From contig JACJWZ010000003.1 in assembly GCA_020636895.1 (NCBI GenBank), forward strand, positions 1-64,000: 64,000 nucleotides of DNA, in the 5' to 3' direction. Shown piece by piece: positions 50,240 to 58,128 of this stretch; positions within the stretch are counted from its first letter, which is position 1; the number at the start of each line of letters is the position of its first letter. Both the position numbers and the translations under genes were made by a program. Under the pieces are notes generated by a model that did no database searches, had not been told where the DNA came from, and saw only the letters and a program-made list of their open reading frames with translations. The stretch is from Thermoleophilales bacterium (lineage in GTDB: Bacteria > Actinomycetota > Thermoleophilia > Solirubrobacterales > 70-9).

Positions 50240-51975
50240 CAGCGGCCGCCCTTCTTGCCTCCGACCACCTTCCGGGTGAGCAGCTTCCGCAGGACGCGCT
50301 TGTCCTTGGCGATGATCTGCGCCTGCGTCGTGCACGCGCGCTTGACCTTCGGCGCCTTGCCTCCCTTGACCTTGTACACCGGGAGCACCTGGCAGCGACT
50401 GCCGTCGGAGACGGCGATGCTCGGGCCGATCAGCTCGGCCTTGAAGTCCTTGACGAACCCGATCGAGCGCCCCTTCGTCGTCGAGTCGAAGTAGGAGAAG
50501 ATCCGGAACTTCCCGACCAGGCCCGTCGACTGGAACGACAGCGCGAGCTTGCCGTCGCCGGGCGCCGTCTGCACGACCTTCCCGTCGAGCGGCCCACCGG
50601 CGCTCGACGTGCAGTCGGAGTCGAGACACTCGAAGAGGATCTTCGAACCGGGCTCGACCGCCTCGAAGTTGAGGAGCTTCAGGCCGGTGGTCTGAGAGCC
50701 GTCGTAGTACGCGTCCGAGCCCTTGGGGTTGTCGTCGAAGGCGCTTACGCGTGTGTACTGGAGCTTGATCTTCTTCTTCTTGGGCTTCTTCTTGTGCTTC
50801 TTCTTCGGCTTCTTGGGCACCTTGATCTGCGCCGGGATCGCGAAGTCGAGGTTGGAGCTCTCGGCACCGCGGCGGTCGACCGCGAGGTCGATCGGGAACG
50901 AGCCGATCGCCGCCACCGCGCTCTGGTCCCCGCCGAAGCCGTCCACGGCGAGGACGCTGCCCCCTCCGCTGATCTCGTCGGCCACGAGTAGCCGCGAGCC
51001 GCTGTAGTCGATGGCGACACCACTGGGAGCCCTGAAGAGGTCGCCGGCCGCCTTGTAGTTGATCTGGTCCTGTGGGGTGATCTCGAGCAGTGCGCCGTAG
51101 CTCTCGTCGGCGTTCCGCGTGATCGGATCGACGACGTAGGCGGTCCCCGTCGAATCGAACTCGATGCCGCGCGGGGCGGTGATCCGCGGGTCGCAGTAGT
51201 AGCGCTCGAAGGTCCCGTCGGAGCTGTAGCGAGCGATGTAGCCGGTGGTCTGCGGGGTCTCGCAGCCGGGCCCGCTCAGCGGCACGCCCGGCACGCCGCT
51301 GTTGGTGGCAAGGATGTCGCCGGTAACGGGGTCTCGCGCGAGGCCCCAGTTGCCGCGGCTGTGGGAGAGATCCTGGGTGCCCGACGGCATGTAGGACTCG
51401 CCGGCGTTGAACGGCGCGTGCGGGTCAAGCCGGATCAGCCCCTCGGCGGAGTCGGAGATGATCAGCGAGTCGTCGCCGCCGTTGGTGATGCTGCCGTCGG
51501 GAGGGAGCAGGACGGAGTAGGGGTTGGCGTGCTTGTCCCCCGTCGAGAGCACCTGGGTCGCTCCTGTGTCGGGGTTGATGCGGAGGATCGCGCCGCACCC
51601 CGGGTTGACCGGACCGCCGACGTCCACGTAGCCGCAATACGCCGCATGCTCGTAGCCGTCGGCGTCGGCGACGATCAGGTAGCCCTCGGCGTCCACGGTG
51701 ATCCCGACCGGAGCGTTGAGCGGCTCGACCCCGGGACCGTTTATCGCGGGGACGGGGCTGACGCTCCCGTCCGGGGCGATCCGCTGGATCGACGTCTCGG
51801 TGGCACCGCGCCCGATCTGCAGGCTGTAGGTGGTTCCCGGCTGACCCACCGCGCCGGCCGCCGCCGGAAGCGCCAGGAGACCGAGCAGTGCGACCACGGC
51901 AGCGGCAGCGATACGACCGCGCGCTCCGCGCCGTCGCGGTACACCCCTCATCTCCAAGACCATCTCCCTAGTCAT
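50239..51975 (-). CDS. Secreted NHL/SMP-30-like beta-propeller protein
   Basis: A 578-residue protein: basic N-terminus, signal peptide (about 22-42, ending AAGA), then a propeller (about 48-370) with repeated LNAPVGITVDAEGYLIVADA, ITAPRGIEFDSTGTAYVVDP and FRAPSGVAIDYSGSRLLVAD blades. A Lys/Pro-rich linker (KKPKKKHKKKPKKKKIK) leads to a beta-rich C-terminal domain with cysteines. Three in-frame ATGs (51975, 51963, 51951) compete as start. Probably a surface protein. Confidence 0.75.
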   Translation of the reverse strand: MTREMVLEMRGVPRRRGARGRIAAAAVVALLGLLALPAAAGAVGQPGTTYSLQIGRGATETSIQRIAPDGSVSPVPAINGPGVEPLNAPVGITVDAEGYLIVADADGYEHAAYCGYVDVGGPVNPGCGAILRINPDTGATQVLSTGDKHANPYSVLLPPDGSITNGGDDSLIISDSAEGLIRLDPHAPFNAGESYMPSGTQDLSHSRGNWGLARDPVTGDILATNSGVPGVPLSGPGCETPQTTGYIARYSSDGTFERYYCDPRITAPRGIEFDSTGTAYVVDPITRNADESYGALLEITPQDQINYKAAGDLFRAPSGVAIDYSGSRLLVADEISGGGSVLAVDGFGGDQSAVAAIGSFPIDLAVDRRGAESSNLDFAIPAQIKVPKKPKKKHKKKPKKKKIKLQYTRVSAFDDNPKGSDAYYDGSQTTGLKLLNFEAVEPGSKILFECLDSDCTSSAGGPLDGKVVQTAPGDGKLALSFQSTGLVGKFRIFSYFDSTTKGRSIGFVKDFKAELIGPSIAVSDGSRCQVLPVYKVKGGKAPKVKRACTTQAQIIAKDKRVLRKLLTRKVVGGKKGGR

Positions 51976-52052
51976 CGCGAATTGCGTTTCGCAGAAGAGA
52001 CGTCGATCCTACCCGCGTTCTTGCGCGGGGGCGCAGGTCACGGCGCCGCTCC

Positions 52053-54020
52053 CTACCCAGTCAGCTCGTAGCCGTTGTTCTCGAGGGCATCGATCGCCTC
52101 GGCGGCGTCCCGGCTCGCCTCGTCCACGTCGGCCTGGGCATCCTCAAAGGCGGAGGTGTCCTCGTCACGGGCGGCGTCGGCGAGGCGGGCGAAGGCGTCG
52201 GAGCTGGCGCTGAACGCCTTCGACAGATCGGCCACGGCGCCCGCGTCGGCGGCCGGCGGGTCGAGCCCGTCGATCGCGTCGGCGGCGTCGGCGTAAGCCC
52301 CTGAGAGCTTCCCGGCGGCGTCCGCCTGTTTCTTCGGGTTGCCCGCCGAGAGACCTGCGGCGGACTCCTCCTGAGCGCGGCCGAGCTGCTGGAGCGCGCC
52401 GGCGAGACCGGAGGCGACACGCTCATCCGGACCGGCGACGACCGGGTCCGTCTTGACGATCGCGGCGCTCGCCATCGTCGCCTCGCAGTCTGCAGCGATG
52501 GCTGCGTAGTCGGCGCTCTTCGCCTCGCATGCGATTGCGCGGTAGCCGTCAGCGGTCGGGATCATGAGCATCTCGACGCGCTCACCCGATCGCGTTTGGC
52601 CCGAGTAGAGGATACCCTCGATGCCCTCCCCCAGATCGACTGTCTTCGGCTTCGGGTCGCCCTTGATGCGCTTCGCCAGCGCCGGCGGGATCGGGTCGAG
52701 CGCGGAGCCCGGGTCGCTGACGGCGCCGGCCCGCATGATCGAGCGACCCATCGAGGGCGGGTAGTCGAAGGCGATCACGTCGTCGAGCTCGAGCCCCTCG
52801 ATCGGCCGTCCGCCGGAGAGGTCGCGCTCCCAGCCCATGGGCTCCATGACCGCGAGGTTGCCCTCGCTCACCTGGTCCTGCGCCTCGACCTCGTCGCTGG
52901 GGGCGATCAGGAAGCCGACTACGAGGGCCAGGAAGGCGAGCGCTCCGGCCGCGACGAGCAGCCGCCGAGTGTGCGGGGCCTTGCTCTCCTCGACCCCCGA
53001 CTTCGCCATGACCGGCGTCGGCTCCTCCGAGCCGCGCGGAGGTCTCGGTGAACGCTCGGCACCCTCGGGACCCTCGGCATCCTCGGTGGGCTCGTGCGGC
53101 TCGGGGGACTTCGGCCGGGGCTGCTTGGTCGCGATCTTCGTCTTCGGCGCCGGCGCCTTGGGGGGCGGGGGTGGCGGCGTGCCGCGCAGCGCCTTGCGGG
53201 ACGCGTCGGCGAAGTCCTCGGCGGTGGGGTAGCGATCCTCGCGGTCCTTGCGGAGCGCGGTGAGGACGACCTCGTCAAGCCCCTTGGGGATGTCGGGCGC
53301 GAGATCGCTGGGCCGCGGCGGCTCGTCGTGGACATGCGCCCAGAGCTTGGCGAGGTCGTTGTGCCGGTCGAACGGGACGGTTCCGGTCAGCGTCTGGAAG
53401 AGGACGCAACCGAGCGAGTAGATGTCGGCGCGCCCGTCGACGTCGCCTGTCTGGAGCTGCTCGGGCGCGACGTAGTTGAGCGTGCCGACCCATTGCCCGG
53501 TGCCGGTCAGATCCCCGACCGAGCTCGCGTGCCGCGTCAGGCCGAAGTCGGTCAGGTAGGCGTGGGCGCGCTCCTCGTCCCCTCGCTGGACGAGGATGTT
53601 GGCGGGCTTGACGTCGCGGTGGACGAGGCCGCGCCGGTGGGCGGCGGCGAGCGCCGCGGCGACCTGACCGGTCATGTCGACGGCGAAGTCCGGCGACAGG
53701 CGCGGGGTGGCGCAGAGGATCTCGGCGAGATCCTCGCCGACCACGTACTCCATCGTGATGTAGAGGAGCTCGCCGTCCTCCCCCGCGTCGTAGATCGTGA
53801 CGATGTGCGGGTGCCGGAGCGAGGCGGCGATCCGCGACTCGCGCTTGAACCGCTCGCGGAAGTTCGTCTCATGAGCGAGGGCGGGGCTGATGATCTTGAG
53901 CGCAACCTCGCGGTCGAGCCCGAGATGGGTGGCCCTGTAGACGATGCCCATGCCGCCCTGGCCGATCACCTCCTCGAGGCGATGGCCGGCGATCACGTCT
54001 CCTACCCCCTTCGTCTCCAC
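52053..54020 (-). CDS. Transmembrane Ser/Thr protein kinase (PknB-like)
   Basis: A 655-residue protein. Kinase domain about 11-275: IGQGGMGIVYRATHLG, VALKIISPAL, LVHRDVKPANILVQRG, LTDFGLTRHASS, YVAPEQLQTGDV. A Pro/Lys-rich juxtamembrane linker (about 280-350), one helix (about 356-374), then an external region of about 280 residues ending in Ala/Asp-rich helices. No PASTA repeats, so the ligand is not muropeptide by analogy. With the soluble kinase and two FHA proteins it forms a phosphosignalling cluster. Confidence 0.92.
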   Translation of the reverse strand: METKGVGDVIAGHRLEEVIGQGGMGIVYRATHLGLDREVALKIISPALAHETNFRERFKRESRIAASLRHPHIVTIYDAGEDGELLYITMEYVVGEDLAEILCATPRLSPDFAVDMTGQVAAALAAAHRRGLVHRDVKPANILVQRGDEERAHAYLTDFGLTRHASSVGDLTGTGQWVGTLNYVAPEQLQTGDVDGRADIYSLGCVLFQTLTGTVPFDRHNDLAKLWAHVHDEPPRPSDLAPDIPKGLDEVVLTALRKDREDRYPTAEDFADASRKALRGTPPPPPPKAPAPKTKIATKQPRPKSPEPHEPTEDAEGPEGAERSPRPPRGSEEPTPVMAKSGVEESKAPHTRRLLVAAGALAFLALVVGFLIAPSDEVEAQDQVSEGNLAVMEPMGWERDLSGGRPIEGLELDDVIAFDYPPSMGRSIMRAGAVSDPGSALDPIPPALAKRIKGDPKPKTVDLGEGIEGILYSGQTRSGERVEMLMIPTADGYRAIACEAKSADYAAIAADCEATMASAAIVKTDPVVAGPDERVASGLAGALQQLGRAQEESAAGLSAGNPKKQADAAGKLSGAYADAADAIDGLDPPAADAGAVADLSKAFSASSDAFARLADAARDEDTSAFEDAQADVDEASRDAAEAIDALENNGYELTG

Positions 54021-54032
54021 GCACGCACCCTA
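54021..54032 (-). promoter_or_regulatory. Leaderless -10 box of the transmembrane kinase gene
   Basis: TAGGGT, 6 nt, GTG at 54020 on the minus strand. Confidence 0.6.
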
Positions 54033-54083
54033 TTTCAAGATCCGGGGTGCGAAACTTCCGCGCCCGGAAGGGTTGGAGCAGAC

Positions 54084-55619
54084 ATGGGATCTCGACTGAT
54101 GGTGCGCAGCTCGGCGATCGCGATCGCGGCGGTCATCGCGGTTCTCGCCCTCCCCGCGGTCGCCGCAGCGCAGGCACCGCTCGATTCGGCGGGCAAAGTG
54201 GACGGCATCCAGCTTGTCGACACCACAACCACTCAGGACGGCGTTAAGTGGGACTTCTTCCGGAACCTTGACTACCCGTGCTCGATCTCGGGGTACCAGA
54301 CGTTCGCGGTCGGGACGGCGGCCGGGTCCGACCCGAGCGCTCCGGCGCCGCTGTGGGTGCGCATGCGCGGAGGCGGGGTCGGGTACTTCAACGCGGCGGG
54401 CCAGCCGCAGCCCTCGGCCGGTAACAAGACCGAGAACGACTTCGACACGCTGACCAAGTTCACCGAGGGCAACGACCTCAACCAGCGGATCAGCGCGCTG
54501 CCGGCCGGCTTCCGCACGGTCTCCGTCTCGATGTGCAGCCACGACATCTACGCCGGCGGCGATCAGGTCGATCCCAACAACCCGAACCTGACCCCGGACG
54601 GACAGCCGCGCCACACGAATGGCCTGTTCGCGACCAAGGCAGCGATCCGCTACGTGCAGGAGCACTACCCGACGACGCGCACGTTCCTGCACGGGACCAG
54701 CGCGGGTTCCGCTGGAACCTTCAGCGTCGCCTACAGCCTGCAGTTGGAGGACCGGCCGGTGAGCGGGTACGTGGCCGACTCCGGCGCCCCCAATCCCGCC
54801 AACGAGATCGATCAGAACAACGCCGGCACGTCGTGCGCCCGTGGGACCGAGGCCCTCGCGGCGATCTCGGCGCGCATCCATCCCGACCTCGCCGGCCATC
54901 CGCCTGATCAGCTGATCGGCAATGGCGACTCCACCGCGCCCGTCTTCAACATCTGGAACAAGAACGACACGAACGCGTGCGGTGACGAGCAGCTTCCCTG
55001 CACGATGTCGGACGGCTCCACCCAGGTGCTGAGCGGCTCGGAGTGCCGCGAGGCGCGGGTTTCGGAGGCGATCAGGGCGCTGCCGCCCGATCGCAACTCG
55101 GTCGACTTGAAGGTCTGCGTCGCCAACAACAACGGACCTCCGGGCAACTGCCTGCGCCACGTGGTCACGACCGTCAAGCCCAGCGTCTATCCGAACACCG
55201 CTCCCGGCGGGCCCGCCGACTTCAACGGCGCGATCGTCGACTGGGTCGGGCAGCGCCTCGCCGACGCGCCGCCGGCGCTCGATGTCGACCTGCGCGCGAA
55301 GAAGAAGCTGAAGGTGAAGGTGAAGCGAAACCGCACCGAGGTCGGTTGCGAGGCGGGTGGCTACGAGCTGCGGACGTGCGCGGTGAAGGTCGACGCGAAG
55401 GTCCGCGGCAAGCGCCGCGTGCTCGCCCGGGGCGCGGGTGAGATCGCGCCCGGCGCCGACAGCGGCAGTGCGACGGTGAAGCTGAAGCTGACGAAGCTCG
55501 GCAAGAAGAAGGTCCGCAGAGCGCCGCGGCGGGGTCTCAACGCAAAGGCGCACCTTGACGTCGGTGAGCGCTACACGGACCGGACGGGCACGGCGACCGA
55601 GCGGGTGCGGCTGCGCTGA
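54084..55619 (+). CDS. Secreted alpha/beta-hydrolase, pectinacetylesterase-like
   Basis: A 511-residue protein with signal peptide (about 9-31, ending AAAQA). The nucleophile elbow reads FLHGTSAGSAGTFSVAY (about 205); GxSAGS with an upstream oxyanion-type WVRMRGGGVGYF segment is characteristic of the pectinacetylesterase/Notum group, and several cysteines fit a secreted fold. A Lys-rich beta domain (about 400-510, KLKVKVKRNRTEVGCEAGG) follows. Probably deacetylates an extracellular polymer; substrate unproven. ATG follows GGAG. Confidence 0.65.
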   Translation: MGSRLMVRSSAIAIAAVIAVLALPAVAAAQAPLDSAGKVDGIQLVDTTTTQDGVKWDFFRNLDYPCSISGYQTFAVGTAAGSDPSAPAPLWVRMRGGGVGYFNAAGQPQPSAGNKTENDFDTLTKFTEGNDLNQRISALPAGFRTVSVSMCSHDIYAGGDQVDPNNPNLTPDGQPRHTNGLFATKAAIRYVQEHYPTTRTFLHGTSAGSAGTFSVAYSLQLEDRPVSGYVADSGAPNPANEIDQNNAGTSCARGTEALAAISARIHPDLAGHPPDQLIGNGDSTAPVFNIWNKNDTNACGDEQLPCTMSDGSTQVLSGSECREARVSEAIRALPPDRNSVDLKVCVANNNGPPGNCLRHVVTTVKPSVYPNTAPGGPADFNGAIVDWVGQRLADAPPALDVDLRAKKKLKVKVKRNRTEVGCEAGGYELRTCAVKVDAKVRGKRRVLARGAGEIAPGADSGSATVKLKLTKLGKKKVRRAPRRGLNAKAHLDVGERYTDRTGTATERVRLR

Positions 55620-55727
55620 GCGCGGGCCGGGTGGGCGCCGCCTCGCGCGCCCCTCGCCCGCAGGCTCCGTTCCTCCGCACACTGCGATCGAGCGCAGCTC
55701 GCGCGGCGGCCGCGAGGCCGTTCCGCG

Positions 55728-55740
55728 TAGGATCGTCTGC
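55728..55740 (+). promoter_or_regulatory. Leaderless-type -10 box upstream of nuoI
   Basis: TAGGAT (55728-55733) followed by 7 nt and, at the expected start position, ATC instead of ATG or GTG. Confidence 0.5.
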
Positions 55741-56313
55741 ATCGAGGAAGCCACCGACAACGGCGCCGCTCCGAGCGCGTACCCGTACCTTCCGGACGAC
55801 TCGGTGGTGAGCGTCCAGCGCGGTCCCGAGCCGGGCGGGGCGAAGGGCCTCTATCGCGCCTTCGGGGAGACGCTTCGGGGCCTGCGCACGACGATGGCGC
55901 GGGTCGTGGAGGGTCCCGTGACGATCCAGTACCCGGAGGAGAAGACGCCCGTCTACCCGCGCTTCCGCGGACGGCACAAGCTGCACCGCTTCGAGGACAC
56001 CGGCCTCGAGAAGTGCGTCGGCTGCTCGCTCTGCGCAGCGGCCTGCCCGGCCGACTGCATCCGGGTGGTCGCGGCCGAGAACGACCCCGACGACCGCGTC
56101 TCCGCCGGCGAGCGCTACGCCGCCGTCTACGAGATCAACCTCTCGCGCTGCATCTTCTGCGGCTACTGCGAGGTCGCCTGTCCGTTCGACGCGATCACGA
56201 TGGGCCACGAGTACGAGATGGCCGACTACAACCGCGGCGATCTGATCTTCACCAAGGAGATGCTCCTCGCGGAGCCGATCGAGAAGGTGCCGCTGCGCAA
56301 CGAGGGCGAGTAG
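55741..56313 (+). CDS. nuoI: NADH-quinone oxidoreductase subunit I
   Basis: The 8Fe ferredoxin-like subunit that carries electrons from NuoG toward the quinone site. Two [4Fe-4S] motifs: CVGCSLCAAACPADC and CIFCGYCEVACPFDA, preceded by GLYRAFGETLRGL and VTIQYPEEK, which are typical of NuoI. Coordinates assume an ATC start placed by the leaderless box (190 residues); the first standard in-frame starts are GTG 55804 and 55807 (169 or 168 residues). It stands alone, 39 kb from nuoH, with no nuoJ after it. Confidence 0.88.
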   Translation: MEEATDNGAAPSAYPYLPDDSVVSVQRGPEPGGAKGLYRAFGETLRGLRTTMARVVEGPVTIQYPEEKTPVYPRFRGRHKLHRFEDTGLEKCVGCSLCAAACPADCIRVVAAENDPDDRVSAGERYAAVYEINLSRCIFCGYCEVACPFDAITMGHEYEMADYNRGDLIFTKEMLLAEPIEKVPLRNEGE

Positions 56314-56410
56314 GGCCTCGCCGACCCCTCGACGACGGGTCGGCCCCTGGAAGCGTCGGCACTTGCGACGCGCGTCCGGGAATTATTAGTGTATGGTGAG
56401 CGACGCTCAC

Positions 56411-56436
56411 GGAACGCTTACCGCCTACCCCGTGTC
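56411..56436 (+). promoter_or_regulatory. ECF-type promoter of the lysozyme-like gene
   Basis: CGGAACGCT (first G at 56411) and GTCTACG (G at 56434), 23 nt apart. Here the -35 is GGAAC, the common ECF form. The inverted repeat GTGAGC-GAC-GCTCAC lies just upstream (about 56396-56410). Confidence 0.6.
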
Positions 56437-56509
56437 TACGTGAGCGGGAGATTGCACCGCTTGTGCGGCTGCGAGCTTCCGCCGAAGGGGCGGCGGAGCG
56501 CACAGCACG

Positions 56510-57013
56510 ATGATGAAGATCACCGGCGGACATACCAAGAGCCTCCTGGCAGCCCTCGCGCTCGCCCTCACCCTCCTGATCGCTCCCGCGGCCGCCCATG
56601 CGGGGGGCTCCGGCGGCGTCGGCCCGGGTGGGACCGACACAAGCGCCGGCACGGAGGACTCGAGCCAAGGTGAGATCGAGGGCCTCAACCCCTACTACAC
56701 GAAGTTCTCGACGAAGCTGGCGAACAAGACCGACCTCTCGCTGCGCGTCGTCGGCGCCTGGACGCTCGCCGAGGGCGGCCCCAAGGACAACCCCCTGAAC
56801 ATCGGCCCCGGCAGGCGCTACGGCACCGTCAACAAGGGCGTCCGCGCCACCGCCTCGCTGCTCCGCCACTCCCTCTACCGCGACGTGATGGCGAGCGTCG
56901 ACGAGGCCGACGGCATGCAGATCAAGGCGATCGCCCACTCCCCCTGGTGCCCCGGCTGCCGCGGCTACGCGCGGCTCCTGCGCAGCACCTACAAGAACGT
57001 CCAGGTCTGGTAG
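56510..57013 (+). CDS. Secreted lysozyme/transglycosylase-like protein
   Basis: A 167-residue protein with signal peptide (about 11-31, ending AHA), a Gly/Ser linker, then a domain with GAWTLAEGGPKDNPLNIGPG, GVRATASLLRHSLYRDVMAS and IAHSPWCPGCRGYARLL. The E followed by NPLNIG and the later SPWC...Y pattern resembles lysozyme-like and phage-type wall hydrolase domains of actinobacteria; the Glu in LAEGG would be catalytic. The product is probably a cell-wall hydrolase. Controlled by an ECF-type promoter. Confidence 0.65.
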   Translation: MMKITGGHTKSLLAALALALTLLIAPAAAHAGGSGGVGPGGTDTSAGTEDSSQGEIEGLNPYYTKFSTKLANKTDLSLRVVGAWTLAEGGPKDNPLNIGPGRRYGTVNKGVRATASLLRHSLYRDVMASVDEADGMQIKAIAHSPWCPGCRGYARLLRSTYKNVQVW

Positions 57014-57103
57014 CCCGGCCGGCGTCCTGAGTGGCGGCCCAGCGCCCCCCGCTCGCCGCCCCCCGCCCCCGCGCCGTCGCCGCCTCCGCTCGCCGCTCCC
57101 CCG

Positions 57104-57157
57104 TCGCCGAACGTTCACCGCACGGGGCTATACGGGGTCGTAATGAACGTTCGGCGA
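57104..57157. repeat. 14-bp inverted repeat with GAACGTTC cores
   Basis: TCGCCGAACGTTCA (57104-57117) and its exact complement (57144-57157) around 26 nt containing CTATACGG. Each arm includes the palindrome GAACGTTC. Located between two convergent genes. Confidence 0.7.
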
Positions 57158-57179
57158 GGAATTGACGCTCGACGGCGAC

Positions 57180-57668
57180 TCAGCTGCTGCCGTTGCCCTC
57201 CGCGTCAGCGGCGCGGCTCTCGTCCGTGTCCGCCTTCGGGTCGGTGAGAGCCTCGGGCTCCGGGGCGCTCGCCTCCTCGTGCTCGGCTTCCTCGGGCTCA
57301 TCCTTGACCCCGTCGGCGCTGCTGTGGGAGGGCGGGGGCGTCGTCGTCGACTCCGCGGCGGTGGCGACCGCGGTCGGAGAGGCCGAAGCGGCGGGAGCGG
57401 CGACGGGCGGAGAGGGCGGCGTCGCGGAGGAGCGGCGCCGGATCTTCGCGGCGACCACGAGCGCGACCGCGCCCACGGCGGCTGCGCCGATCAGCGGCAG
57501 CCTCCTCGAGGTGCCCTCGGGCGCGGCCTCGCCGAGTGCGTCGGCGGCCTTCGCGGCGGCGTCGCGGACATCCGCGGCGACGCCGGCGGCGTCGGCACGC
57601 AGGCCGTCCAGGGTGTCGAGCACCTGGGTCAGCGGATCGCGCTTGCGTCGGAACGGGTTCTGGATCAA
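57180..57668 (-). CDS. Single-helix membrane protein with acidic tail
   Basis: A 162-residue protein: basic start MIQNPFRRKRDPLTQVLDTL, an amphipathic Ala/Asp helix (about 15-50), one transmembrane helix (about 57-74, LPLIGAAAVGAVALVVAA), a basic RRRSS, then a disordered Pro/Ala/Glu tail. Ribosome site GGAGGTGAA. Not recognised; resembles small envelope-associated proteins. Confidence 0.6.
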   Translation of the reverse strand: MIQNPFRRKRDPLTQVLDTLDGLRADAAGVAADVRDAAAKAADALGEAAPEGTSRRLPLIGAAAVGAVALVVAAKIRRRSSATPPSPPVAAPAASASPTAVATAAESTTTPPPSHSSADGVKDEPEEAEHEEASAPEPEALTDPKADTDESRAADAEGNGSS

Positions 57669-57738
57669 GGGTTCACCTCCGGTTGGTTCCCATGACCCTT
57701 ACCGCAACCGCGAGGCGCGAAACGGGAACCCGCGCCGC

Positions 57739-58072
57739 GCGTGGCGCCTTTTCCACCGTATGCGTGGGAAAAGCGCCATGCGTCGATTGTTGAGCGCTTC
57801 CTGATGACGGCGCGTGGCGCTATTTCCACCGAATGCGTGGAAAAGGCGCCTTGCGTCGGCTCGATCTGCACCGAAGGGAGGTCGTGAGCTCCCGGTGGCG
57901 GCCGGCCTCACCGGCAGCTTCGATGCTCCCCCTTCGGTGCCCATCGCCCCAAGCGCGTGGCGCCTTTTCCACCGTATGCGTGGAATTAGCGCCACGCGTC
58001 GATGGTTGAGCGCTTCCGATGACGGCGCTTGGCTCCTTTTCCACCGAATACGTGGAAAAGGCGCCATGCGTT
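57739..58072. repeat. Array of four REP-like hairpins
   Basis: Four copies of a 45-48 bp palindromic unit (57739-57785, 57812-57857, 57955-58000, 58025-58072), each with GCGC, TTTTCCACC or ATTTCCACC, a short loop, GTGGAAAA and GCGCC. They form two pairs, each with a TTGAGCGCTTCC spacer, separated by a stretch carrying CCCTTCGGTGCCC and its complement. The 460 bp between the flanking genes (57669-58128) hold no credible gene. Confidence 0.8.
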
Positions 58073-58128
58073 CGTCGAGGAGGGCACCGAAGGGCGCGGA
58101 GCTGAGCGCTATCGGCGGGCCCTCGCGC

